A stretch of 27,677 nucleotides of DNA, taken from contig CAYQAS010000055.1 in NCBI GenBank assembly GCA_964415525.1, positions 1 to 27,677 of the forward strand. The letters run 5' to 3'. Shown here in pieces: positions 7,173-13,786 of this stretch. The position numbers and the translations under genes are program-made. The notes under the pieces are model-generated. The model was not told the DNA's origin, searched no databases, and worked only from the letters and a program-made list of their open reading frames with translations. The first letter of the stretch is position 1. Each line of letters opens with the position of its first letter. This stretch comes from CAZPUI01 sp964415525. Its GTDB lineage: Bacteria; Acidobacteriota; Holophagae; Holophagales; Holophagaceae.

Positions 7173-9091
7173 GGGAGATCCTCGTCGTCGGGTTCCGAGC
7201 GGGCGTCCTCGGGTTCGGGCGCGGTCTCCTCGGGAGCCTGATGGCGGCGCTTGGCGATGGCCTGCCGCAGTTCCCGGGTGCGCTTCTCGAGTTCCGCTCG
7301 GCCGGGGAAGACGAAGGCCAGGGCGCGCTCCCATTGATCCAAGGCCTCTTCCTGGCGGCCGAGCTTGAGCAGCACCTCACCAAAATGGCGCCGAATCTCC
7401 GGGCTGAAGGGGGAAAGCTCCACGGCCTTGCGCAGGGCGACCTCGGCCTCCTGCAGCTTGCCCTGTTTGAAGAGCACCCAGCCCCAGGAGTCCGTCGTGG
7501 AGCCGCTCTTGGGCTCCTGCTTGATAGAGGCTTCGATGAGCCGCGCCGCCTCGGCCAGGTCGCCCCCGCGCTCCAGCAGGTTGTAGCCCAGGTTGTTCTG
7601 GAGCACGGGATGGTCGGGCGTGAGCTTCTGGCCTTCCCGCAGGACTTCCAGGGCTTCCGCGTTGCGGCCCAACTGTTCGAGGATGTTGGACTGAAGGATC
7701 AGCAATTCGACGTCCCGCACGGGGGCGGCGGCCCGGGCGGCCTTCACTGCGGTGAGGGCGCGCTCCCACTGGCGGAACTCGTTCCAGATGTTGGCTGTGG
7801 ACTCGAGATCCAGCTGGGAGAGGGCCTGCTGGCTCGCCTTCCCCGAGAAGAATCCTCCTTCAAAGATCTTGGGCGGCAGCAGGGCGGCCATCTGGAAGAT
7901 GCGGACCTGGGGATGGGCCTTCATGCCCTCCCTGAGTTGGATGCGGGCTGCGCGCCAGGCCTTGGCCTGCAGAAGCGCCTGGGCCTTTAATCCCAGAAGG
8001 TTGCCCGTGAGGGCTTCCTTGGGAAGGCTGTTCACGAAGGCGAGCAGGTCCGCGGGGCGTCCCTGGAGCAGCAGGCTCATCCCCTGGAGCTCTCGGGCAT
8101 TGGTGAGCAGCCGCTGGCCATCTGCAGATGTCCCAGGCGGGACGACGAGGACTTGCTTGAGCTGGGTTTCCGCTTCCTGGAAGCGGCCCAGGTTCATGAG
8201 GCAGACGGCGGTGTAATAGGAGGCACCGGGCGCCTTGCGCAGGCGGCGGGCCTCGGCGAGCACCGGAAGGGCTTCCTCGAATCGCCCCGTCTGGAGCTGA
8301 ATGAGGGCGATGTTCTCGTGGACAGCGGGTTCGTCTGGGACGTGCCGTGCCAGCAGTCGGAAGCTCTCTTCGGCAAAGGCGAGAAAGCTGGCCTCCACCT
8401 GCTCGCGGCCCAGTTCTTCCAGCAGGCCGAGGTGGCGGCGGTCGGGATTGGGCCGGTTGCAGAGTGCCAGCAGCGCCTCGCGGCGGCCTTCCATATGGTG
8501 GATCTTGGAGCCCAGGAGGGCTGCGCGCTCGAAGGCAATCTCCCCGAGGGGACGGTTCTGGATGGTGGCGGAGGGGTGCTGGCGGCCGATGCGGAGCCAG
8601 GTGTCCATGGCCACGGCATCCTGCTTGCGCACTTCCGCCACCTCCGCGAGGCGCATCAGCAGATCGATGTCTCGGGGAAGCAGGCGGACGGCACGTTGGA
8701 GGGCGGTCAGGGCCTTGTCCCAGGCGTCAGGATCAGTCTTGCCTCGGAAATAGTGCAGCACGCCGAGGTGCGCCCAGGCTTCGGCACTCTTGGGCGCCAG
8801 CTCGGTGGCCTTCTGGGCAGGAGGGATGGCCGCGTCCACATCGCCGCACTCCGCCAGGGCCTCCGAAAGCCGAAGGTGGGCCTCGGAACTCAGGGGCGCA
8901 AGGACCGTCACCTTTCGGTAGAGGGTGACCGCTTTCTCCGGATCATCCCCGCCGGAGCGCCGCTGCAGGGCACGGGCCTGGAGCATCAGGGCCGCCGGGT
9001 CCTCCGCGCGTCCCGGGGGGGCTTGCCCCACGAGGCAGGCCGCGAGACCGGAGGAAAGCAGAAGGATGCGAAGGAGCACGGGGTTTCCCAT
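7169..9091 (-). CDS. TPR-repeat lipoprotein
   Basis: A 640-residue protein, probably secreted across the inner membrane and lipid-anchored. The N-terminus MGNPVLLRILLLSSGLAAC gives a lipobox LAAC with Cys19; cleavage after GRA near residue 29 by ordinary signal peptidase is the alternative. The rest is almost entirely tetratricopeptide helices: repeats with the W/L-G-Y-A-F-A-P pattern are clear at about residues 35-125 (SSEAHLRLSEALAECGDVDAAI, SAEAWAHLGVLHYFRGKTD), 195-300, 440-520 (HPVLQNNLGYNLLERGGDLAEAARLIEASIKQEP) and 520-600. The tail is acidic and Glu/Asp/Pro-rich. TPR proteins act as scaffolds; no enzyme domain is present. Its ATG shares one base with the aroB stop (TGATG), and the next gene overlaps by four bases, so the three are probably one transcript. 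Confidence 0.9.
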   Translation of the reverse strand: MGNPVLLRILLLSSGLAACLVGQAPPGRAEDPAALMLQARALQRRSGGDDPEKAVTLYRKVTVLAPLSSEAHLRLSEALAECGDVDAAIPPAQKATELAPKSAEAWAHLGVLHYFRGKTDPDAWDKALTALQRAVRLLPRDIDLLMRLAEVAEVRKQDAVAMDTWLRIGRQHPSATIQNRPLGEIAFERAALLGSKIHHMEGRREALLALCNRPNPDRRHLGLLEELGREQVEASFLAFAEESFRLLARHVPDEPAVHENIALIQLQTGRFEEALPVLAEARRLRKAPGASYYTAVCLMNLGRFQEAETQLKQVLVVPPGTSADGQRLLTNARELQGMSLLLQGRPADLLAFVNSLPKEALTGNLLGLKAQALLQAKAWRAARIQLREGMKAHPQVRIFQMAALLPPKIFEGGFFSGKASQQALSQLDLESTANIWNEFRQWERALTAVKAARAAAPVRDVELLILQSNILEQLGRNAEALEVLREGQKLTPDHPVLQNNLGYNLLERGGDLAEAARLIEASIKQEPKSGSTTDSWGWVLFKQGKLQEAEVALRKAVELSPFSPEIRRHFGEVLLKLGRQEEALDQWERALAFVFPGRAELEKRTRELRQAIAKRRHQAPEETAPEPEDARSEPDDEDLP

Positions 9092-10134
9092 CAGCTGAGG
9101 GCGGCCAGGAGGCGCCCATGGGCGCTGGCCCAGGCCTCGGGGGGCAGCCGCTGCTGGTGGGCGGGGCCTCCCGGTTCGGGCAGGATGCAGTGTATCGCCG
9201 AGGCGCCGGTTCCTGCGTCCACATGGGCCTTCTTGTCCCGGGCGAGGACTGGAAGGCAGACGTCCCAGGGGGCGATCCGATTCCGGAGATGGCGCAGCTC
9301 GCGCACCATTGCCTCCCGGAGCATCGCGGGGAAGGGGCGGAACCCCTGCTCTTCCGCCAGGAAGCAGGCGGCAAGGCAGCCGAGGCCCACGGCCTCCCCG
9401 TGCAGGAGTGTGTGGTGCGAGGCCACCTCCAGGGCGTGACCCAGGGTGTGACCCAGGTTCAGCAGCCGCCGCTCGTTGAGCTCGTGCAGGTCGCGATGGA
9501 CAACGTCCGCCTTCATGAGGAGGGCTCGGGCCATGGCTTCTCGGGCGGGGCGCGGCGTTTCCAATAGGGCGAGGGTCCAGGCCACATCGCCGTTCATGAG
9601 GGCCATCTTCACCACTTCCCAGCGCCCGCTGGCGATCTGCCGGTCGGGCAGCGTGTCCAGGAAGGCGTCGCAGACGACCATGCGTGCAGGGGGATGGAAG
9701 GCGCCCGCGAGGTTCTTGCCGGCGCCGAGGTTGACCGCGGTCTTGCCGCCGAGCCCGGCATCCACCTGGCTGAGAAGGGTGGTGGGCCAGCAGTGCCAGG
9801 CCACGCCCCGCAGGAAGAGGGCCGAGGCGAGGCCCGCCATATCGGTGAGAATGCCGCCGCCCACCGCCAGCACCGTGGCATCGCGGTGCAGGGGCAGGGC
9901 GGCCCAGGTCTCGAGCCAGGGCGAGAGCGTCTCCAGGCGCTTGGTGGACTCGTCCACCTTCACCCAGTGCGAGCCCTCGGGCTCCGGCAGTCCTGCGGCC
10001 CGCCAGGTTCCGCGCACCGCCTCGTCCCCCAGGAGCACCCAGGGATGCTCCGGCAGGAGATCCGCAGCCGGTGCGGTCACCACGTGGATCTGCGTGGGGA
10101 AATCCGGGGGAAGAGGCAGGGGTTCGGAACTCAT
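9091..10134 (-). CDS. aroB: 3-dehydroquinate synthase
   Basis: Converts DAHP to 3-dehydroquinate, step two of the shikimate pathway, using NAD and a divalent metal. The 347-residue length is normal. Seen in order: the NAD site AVGGGILTDMAGLASALFLRG, PTTLLSQVDAGLGGKTAVN, KNLAGAFHPP, the metal-ligand Glu in SGRWEVVKMAL, the metal-ligand His in LLNLGHTLGHALE and the last ligand His in HGEAVGLG. The short loop before LLNLGHT reads DLHELNERR instead of the usual D-E-x-E-x-G-x-R; Glu and Arg are kept. The start ATG 10134 has no good ribosome site, since repeat element A ends 16 bases upstream and has replaced the leader. Upstream lies an NYN nuclease gene on the same strand; downstream the TPR gene overlaps by one base. 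Confidence 0.96.
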   Translation of the reverse strand: MSSEPLPLPPDFPTQIHVVTAPAADLLPEHPWVLLGDEAVRGTWRAAGLPEPEGSHWVKVDESTKRLETLSPWLETWAALPLHRDATVLAVGGGILTDMAGLASALFLRGVAWHCWPTTLLSQVDAGLGGKTAVNLGAGKNLAGAFHPPARMVVCDAFLDTLPDRQIASGRWEVVKMALMNGDVAWTLALLETPRPAREAMARALLMKADVVHRDLHELNERRLLNLGHTLGHALEVASHHTLLHGEAVGLGCLAACFLAEEQGFRPFPAMLREAMVRELRHLRNRIAPWDVCLPVLARDKKAHVDAGTGASAIHCILPEPGGPAHQQRLPPEAWASAHGRLLAALS

Positions 10135-10150
10135 CGGTTCATTGTGCTAT

Positions 10151-10381
10151 AGGAGCCCGTTCAAGTATTCAGTCGAGGCCGCGCCCAACCCTCCCATGTA
10201 TCGCAGACCGCAATGCGGTCTCCTCCTGCGGCCTTCTGGGCCGCAGACATGGGTCCCTGGCCGGGGCGGCGGCCTGCGCAGCTCGTTGTCAGGCTCGTCG
10301 GAGGTAGTCCCGCTACCCCCTTCCTCGATCTGCTTGGCCGCCGACCCGGCGCGGCCCAATTCAATACTTGGGCGGGCTCCT
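10151..10381 (-). repeat. Structured repeat element, copy A (231 bp, terminal inverted repeats)
   Basis: A non-coding element that fills the gap between the NYN gene and aroB. The ends are imperfect inverted repeats: 10151-10169 and 10363-10381 match in 17 of 19 positions, and the two exceptions are G-T pairs. Strand is given as that of the conserved core. Read on the minus strand from 10381, about 125 bases are nearly identical to copy B at 20797, including a hairpin UUGG/CCGC...GCGG/CCAA, a second hairpin at 10300-10320 and a GC-rich AGGCCGCC segment. The other part is an arm at 10193-10253: a 7-bp stem enclosing hairpins at 10205-10221 and 10226-10246. The outermost base joins the stop codon of the NYN gene. 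Short frames run through both copies only because GC content is high. It could be a MITE-like mobile element or a large structured RNA. Confidence 0.85.
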
Positions 10382-10916
10382 AGAGGCGCTCCCGGTAATC
10401 CTCGGGATCGCTGGTGTCGCCCAGGTCGCTGGGATCCTTGCGGAAGCGGTCCACCAGGGCGTCCAGATCGATGTAGCGGTCGGCAGCGTCCATGACGCGG
10501 TTGGCCATGGCGCTGCGGAAGCCCGCCACCTCGATGCGCACGCCGCGGTTGGCGAGGGCCTGGAGGGGATAGGCAAAGTCCTCGTCGCCGCTCACCAGCA
10601 CCACGAGATCCACCTTGTCGGAGTAGCTGAGCATGTCCGTGGTGATCTCCACTTCGAGTCGGGCACGGCGGCTGCCGTCCTTCTCCTGTTTCACGGGTTT
10701 CTGGACCACGCGGAAACCGTTGCGGCGCATCCAGTGCAGGAAGCCCCGCTGGCGGTCGGCCGCCTCATCCACTCCCGTGTAGAAGAAGGCGCGGAGCAGC
10801 TCCCGGTCGCGGCCAACGAGCACCTGCAGCAGGCGCTGGTAGTCCACCTCGAAGCCCAGCTGGCGGGCGGAGTGGAACAGGTTGTTGCCGTCGATAAACA
10901 CGGCGCATCGCATCAT
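10380..10916 (-). CDS. NYN-domain protein, LabA/DUF88 family
   Basis: A 178-residue single-domain protein of the PIN-like NYN fold, predicted to be a metal-dependent RNase or RNA-binding protein. Acidic residues expected in the active site are present: Asp9 in AVFIDGNNLFHSAR, Asp94 in EVEITTDMLSYSDKVD and Asp111/Asp113 in VLVSGDEDFAYPLQAL. RGVRIEVAGFRSAMANRVMDAADRYIDLD completes the fold. There is no OST-HTH or other extra domain. The start is the first of two adjacent ATGs at 10916, with GAGG six bases upstream. The TAG stop occupies 10380-10382, and two of its bases lie in the terminal repeat of element A. Related proteins have been tied to RNA turnover in other bacteria, but the target here is unknown. 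aroB lies downstream on the same strand across the element. Confidence 0.9.
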   Translation of the reverse strand: MMRCAVFIDGNNLFHSARQLGFEVDYQRLLQVLVGRDRELLRAFFYTGVDEAADRQRGFLHWMRRNGFRVVQKPVKQEKDGSRRARLEVEITTDMLSYSDKVDLVVLVSGDEDFAYPLQALANRGVRIEVAGFRSAMANRVMDAADRYIDLDALVDRFRKDPSDLGDTSDPEDYRERL

Positions 10917-10977
10917 GCGGAACCTCGCTTGGAGAGAGGAGATCCAGGCCACGAACAGGGGCGGGCATCGACCTCGT

Positions 10978-10996
10978 GCATCGGCAGAGCCGATGC
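10978..10996. other. Perfect 8-bp hairpin in the gap before the NYN gene
   Basis: GCATCGGC-AGA-GCCGATGC is a perfect inverted repeat about 60 bases upstream of the NYN start. No T-run follows on either strand, so it is not a standard terminator. It could be an operator or a leader hairpin of the NYN transcript. Confidence 0.4.
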
Positions 10997-11060
10997 CGGG
11001 CGGACGGCGCGTCGCGTCATGGCTGTTTCCTCGGAAAAGGGAGCGGTCTCCCGGCTTCTG

Positions 11061-11080
11061 AAAAGTCCGCCTGGGGCGGA
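11061..11080 (-). terminator. Short rho-independent terminator of the lipoprotein gene
   Basis: On the minus strand TCCGCC-CCA-GGCGGA forms a 6-bp GC-rich hairpin (11066-11080) followed by CTTTT. It lies 21 bases past the stop of the minus-strand lipoprotein gene. The U tract is short, so efficiency is uncertain. Confidence 0.45.
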
Positions 11081-11101
11081 ATCTTCATCATGCCACGGCG
11101 G

Positions 11102-11530
11102 TCACTGGATGGAAGGATGCAGCCACGGCAGGGTCTCGCTGGGCTGACCCACGACACCACCCACCCGCACCGCCACCACGACGATCCATCCAGGCCCCCG
11201 GCCACCCTGGTCCAGATCCAGGCGGAAGGCCTTGCCGGGCTTGGGCAGGTCAGGCCGGGAACGCTCCAGCATCACCTCGCCCCGCACGAGCACATCCTGG
11301 GGACTGGGACGCCCGGCGCCCAAAGGCAGGTGGTAGACCCGGACGCTCTGGAGGCCCAGGAGATCCTGGCTGTCGGCATCCTGGCGCGGGAGGGTTACCT
11401 GCAGGGCGTGGAGCCCTGCCCAGCCCACCGTGCAGGGGCGGGCCTCAATCCGTGCCCGGGGAATTGGGTCGCCCCGGCGTCCACAGGCCAGGAATACGAA
11501 GAAAAGGGCGAGGACGGCATGCCGGTTCAT
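11102..11530 (-). CDS. Small hypothetical lipoprotein
   Basis: A 142-residue protein with an N-terminal lipoprotein signal: MNRHAVLALFFVFLAC places Cys16 after the lipobox FLA, followed by GRRGDPIPRARIEARP. Lipoproteins beginning CGRKGDP or a close variant are common in Deltaproteobacteria and Acidobacteria, usually without a known function. The mature part looks like a beta-sandwich, fibronectin-like at most: RPCTVGWAGLHALQVTLPRQ, SVRVYHLPLG, DVLVRGEVMLERS and a hydrophobic WIVVVAVRVGGVVGQPS. The ATG at 11530 has GGAG seven bases upstream. It is divergent from the biotin-carboxylase gene across 186 bases and is followed by a short terminator, so it is probably transcribed alone. Confidence 0.82.
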   Translation of the reverse strand: MNRHAVLALFFVFLACGRRGDPIPRARIEARPCTVGWAGLHALQVTLPRQDADSQDLLGLQSVRVYHLPLGAGRPSPQDVLVRGEVMLERSRPDLPKPGKAFRLDLDQGGRGPGWIVVVAVRVGGVVGQPSETLPWLHPSIQ

Positions 11531-11716
11531 TCCAGGTCTCCAGTCCGGGGGACAGGGCGAGTCTGGGAGGCAGGCCCCCCAAGTCCCCATGCGGCCTCCC
11601 GTCGGTCGGCCACCGGGAGCCGCACCTCTGGAGCCGGGTTTGGTAGTCTGTTCCCTCGCACGTTTTCATGATGCCCCATGCGGGGCCGTCCTGAGGCGCG
11701 AACCATGGAGTCGAGC

Positions 11717-13216
11717 ATGTCCGTGACCAAACTGCTCATTGCGAATCGAGGCGACATCGCTGGCCGGATCATCCGGACCTGCCGGGAAATGCAGATCCCG
11801 ACCGTGGCGGTGTACTCGGACGCCGACCGCGGTGCCATGCACGTGCGACTGGCCGAGGAGAGCGTCCACATCGGGCCCACCCCCAGCCGGGAGAGCTACC
11901 TGAAGCTCGAACGCATCCTGGAGGTCTGCAAGCAGACCGGAGCCGATGCCATCCATCCCGGCTACGGCTTCCTGGCGGAAGAGCCGGAGGCGGTGCGCCA
12001 GATCATCGCCGCGGGCCTCACCTGGATCGGGCCCAGCCCTGAGGTGCTGGAGAAGATGGCCTGCAAACTCACGAGCCGGAAGGTCGCCGAGGACTGCGGC
12101 GTGCCGGTACTCCCCGCCATTATCGAGACCCTGGATGACGATTCCCTGCTGGAGAAGGCCAAGGAGATGGGCTTCCCCCTCATGGTAAAGCCGGTTATGG
12201 GCCGGGACGGCAAGGGCATGCGGCTGGTGAAGTCCGCCACGGACCTCCGCCGTGCGCTGCCCCGGGTGAAGGGTGAGGCCATCTACTCCTTCTGGGATGA
12301 GCGGGTCTACATCGAGAAATTCATGGCCCACGCGCACTACCTGGAGGTCCAGGTCGCCGGTGATCGTCACGGCAACGTGATCCATCTCTGGGAGCGCGAG
12401 GGCTCCATCCAGCGCCGCTTCCAGCAGTCCGCCGAGGAGGCCCCCAGCCCGAATGTCAGCCCGGAGCTGCGCCAGAAGCTTGGCGCCGCAGCGGTGGCCA
12501 TCGCCAAGGCGGTGGGCTACGTCGGCGTGGGCACGGTGGAATTCCTGCTGGATGAGGACAAGAACTTCTACTTCCTGGAGATGACCTGTCGCATCCAGGG
12601 TGGCCATGCCGTCACGGAGTGGATCACGGGTGTGGACCTGGTCCGCCTCCAGATCGATATCGCCAATGGCAAGCCGCTGCCCCTTACCCAGGAGCAGGTG
12701 CCGCTCTGGGGTCACGCCGTCCAGGTGCGCATCAACGCCGAGGACCCGGACCGAGACTTCGCGCCTTCTTCCGGCAAGATCACCTACCTGCGCACCCCCA
12801 AGGGCCACAACCTGCGGGATGACAGCGGCGTCTACATGGGCTGGGAGCTGAGCCCCTTCTACGCGCCGATCATGTCCAAGCTGAGCGCCTGGGGACCGGA
12901 TCGCAGCCGTGCCATTGCCCGTCTTCGGGCGGCGCTGGGCGAATACCGCATCGGTGGCGTGCGCAACAACATCGCCTTCTTCAAGGCGTTGATGGAGCAC
13001 AAGCCCTTCCTCAAGGGCGACATGCACAACCAGATGCTGGAGCACACGTGGTGGAAGCAGCGGGGCATCGGGCCGAACCTCAAGTTCGCCGCCGTGGCCG
13101 CCCTCTTCGACGAGTTCGAGAAGGAACAGGTCCGGGCGCAGCAGCCCGTGAACCGCGAGGGCAACGAAGGTCCGAGCCGCCACTGGAAGCTGGCCGGCAA
13201 GTTCAACCGTCTGTAG
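11717..13216 (+). CDS. Biotin carboxylase homologue with altered active site
   Basis: A 499-residue ATP-grasp protein of the AccC/PccA biotin-carboxylase family, similar end to end (KLLIANRGDIAGRIIRTC, DAIHPGYGFLAEE, WIGPSPEVLEKMACKLTSRK, ATP-grasp core, C-terminal RINAEDPDRDFAPSSGKI). The family normally carboxylates biotin on a carrier protein with ATP and bicarbonate. Several active-site positions differ from E. coli AccC: the glycine-rich loop is MGRDGKGM rather than GGGGxGM, His209 is Tyr208, His236 is Phe235, Lys238 is Gln237, Asn290 is Thr290, Val295 is Gly295 and the general base Glu296 is Gly296. Glu288, Arg292, Gln294 and Arg338 remain. ATG 11717 has GGAG six bases upstream; an ATG at 11705 is the alternative. 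A biotin carrier gene follows after 15 bases. No carboxyltransferase gene is in the window, so the acceptor is unknown and catalysis itself is in doubt. Confidence 0.88.
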   Translation: MSVTKLLIANRGDIAGRIIRTCREMQIPTVAVYSDADRGAMHVRLAEESVHIGPTPSRESYLKLERILEVCKQTGADAIHPGYGFLAEEPEAVRQIIAAGLTWIGPSPEVLEKMACKLTSRKVAEDCGVPVLPAIIETLDDDSLLEKAKEMGFPLMVKPVMGRDGKGMRLVKSATDLRRALPRVKGEAIYSFWDERVYIEKFMAHAHYLEVQVAGDRHGNVIHLWEREGSIQRRFQQSAEEAPSPNVSPELRQKLGAAAVAIAKAVGYVGVGTVEFLLDEDKNFYFLEMTCRIQGGHAVTEWITGVDLVRLQIDIANGKPLPLTQEQVPLWGHAVQVRINAEDPDRDFAPSSGKITYLRTPKGHNLRDDSGVYMGWELSPFYAPIMSKLSAWGPDRSRAIARLRAALGEYRIGGVRNNIAFFKALMEHKPFLKGDMHNQMLEHTWWKQRGIGPNLKFAAVAALFDEFEKEQVRAQQPVNREGNEGPSRHWKLAGKFNRL

Positions 13217-13231
13217 GCCCGGGGAGACACC

Positions 13232-13777
13232 ATGAAGCGCACCCTTTGCATTGGCAGTGAAACCCACGAGCTCGAAATCGCCCGGCGGAACGGCAAGGTC
13301 TACCTCACCTGGGACGGCGTGGAAGAAGAGATCGACATCGTCAAGGTCGAGAAGACCAGCTACTCCGTGATCATCGATGGCCGCTCCATCGGTGTGAACG
13401 TCGATCGCATGCGCATGCCGGATCCGGACCTCCACGGCTTCCGGGGCAGCCTCTACGATGGCGCCTACGAGTTCACCCTCCAGGATCCCCGCAAGAAGCT
13501 GCTGGCAGAGGCCATGCAGCGTCAGCGGAAGGGCGCGGGCACCGTGCTCAAGGCGTTGATGCCCGGCAAGGTCCTCAAGATGCTCGTCCACGAGGGCGAA
13601 CATGTGGAAGAGGGCCAGCCGGTGCTCATCCTCGAGGCCATGAAGATGCAGAACGAGTACACCGCGCCCTGCAACGGCACGGTGCAGTGCATCCACGCCG
13701 AAGAGGGCACGACGCTGGAGATCTATGCGCCCATGGTGACCTTCACCATGGATCCGGTGACGGAAGCCAAGGCCTAG
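13232..13777 (+). CDS. Biotin carboxyl carrier protein (acyl-CoA carboxylase alpha C-terminal type)
   Basis: A 181-residue protein with a C-terminal biotinyl domain (about residues 103-172): VLKALMPGKVLKMLVHEGEHVEEGQPVLILEAMKMQNE, where Lys138 in EAMKM is the expected biotinylation site, and the mirror-image second half NGTVQCIHAEEGTTLEIYAPMV. The first 100 residues, mostly strands (THELEIARRNGKVYLTWDG, SYSVIIDGRSIGVNVD, YEFTLQDPRKKLL), resemble the linker found between the carboxylase and carrier domains of propionyl-CoA carboxylase alpha. With the gene upstream it therefore looks like a PccA-type chain split in two. ATG 13232 has GGGGAGA four bases upstream. nadE follows after 9 bases. The carrier is intact, in contrast to the altered carboxylase. 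Confidence 0.93.
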   Translation: MKRTLCIGSETHELEIARRNGKVYLTWDGVEEEIDIVKVEKTSYSVIIDGRSIGVNVDRMRMPDPDLHGFRGSLYDGAYEFTLQDPRKKLLAEAMQRQRKGAGTVLKALMPGKVLKMLVHEGEHVEEGQPVLILEAMKMQNEYTAPCNGTVQCIHAEEGTTLEIYAPMVTFTMDPVTEAKA

Positions 13778-13786
13778 AGCCTGTCC

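Noticed and set aside
10147..10364. Short open frames inside elements A and B that give similar peptides
   Set aside because: The similarity follows from the shared DNA; it is seen in more than one frame, ends in the variable arm, and has no ribosome site.
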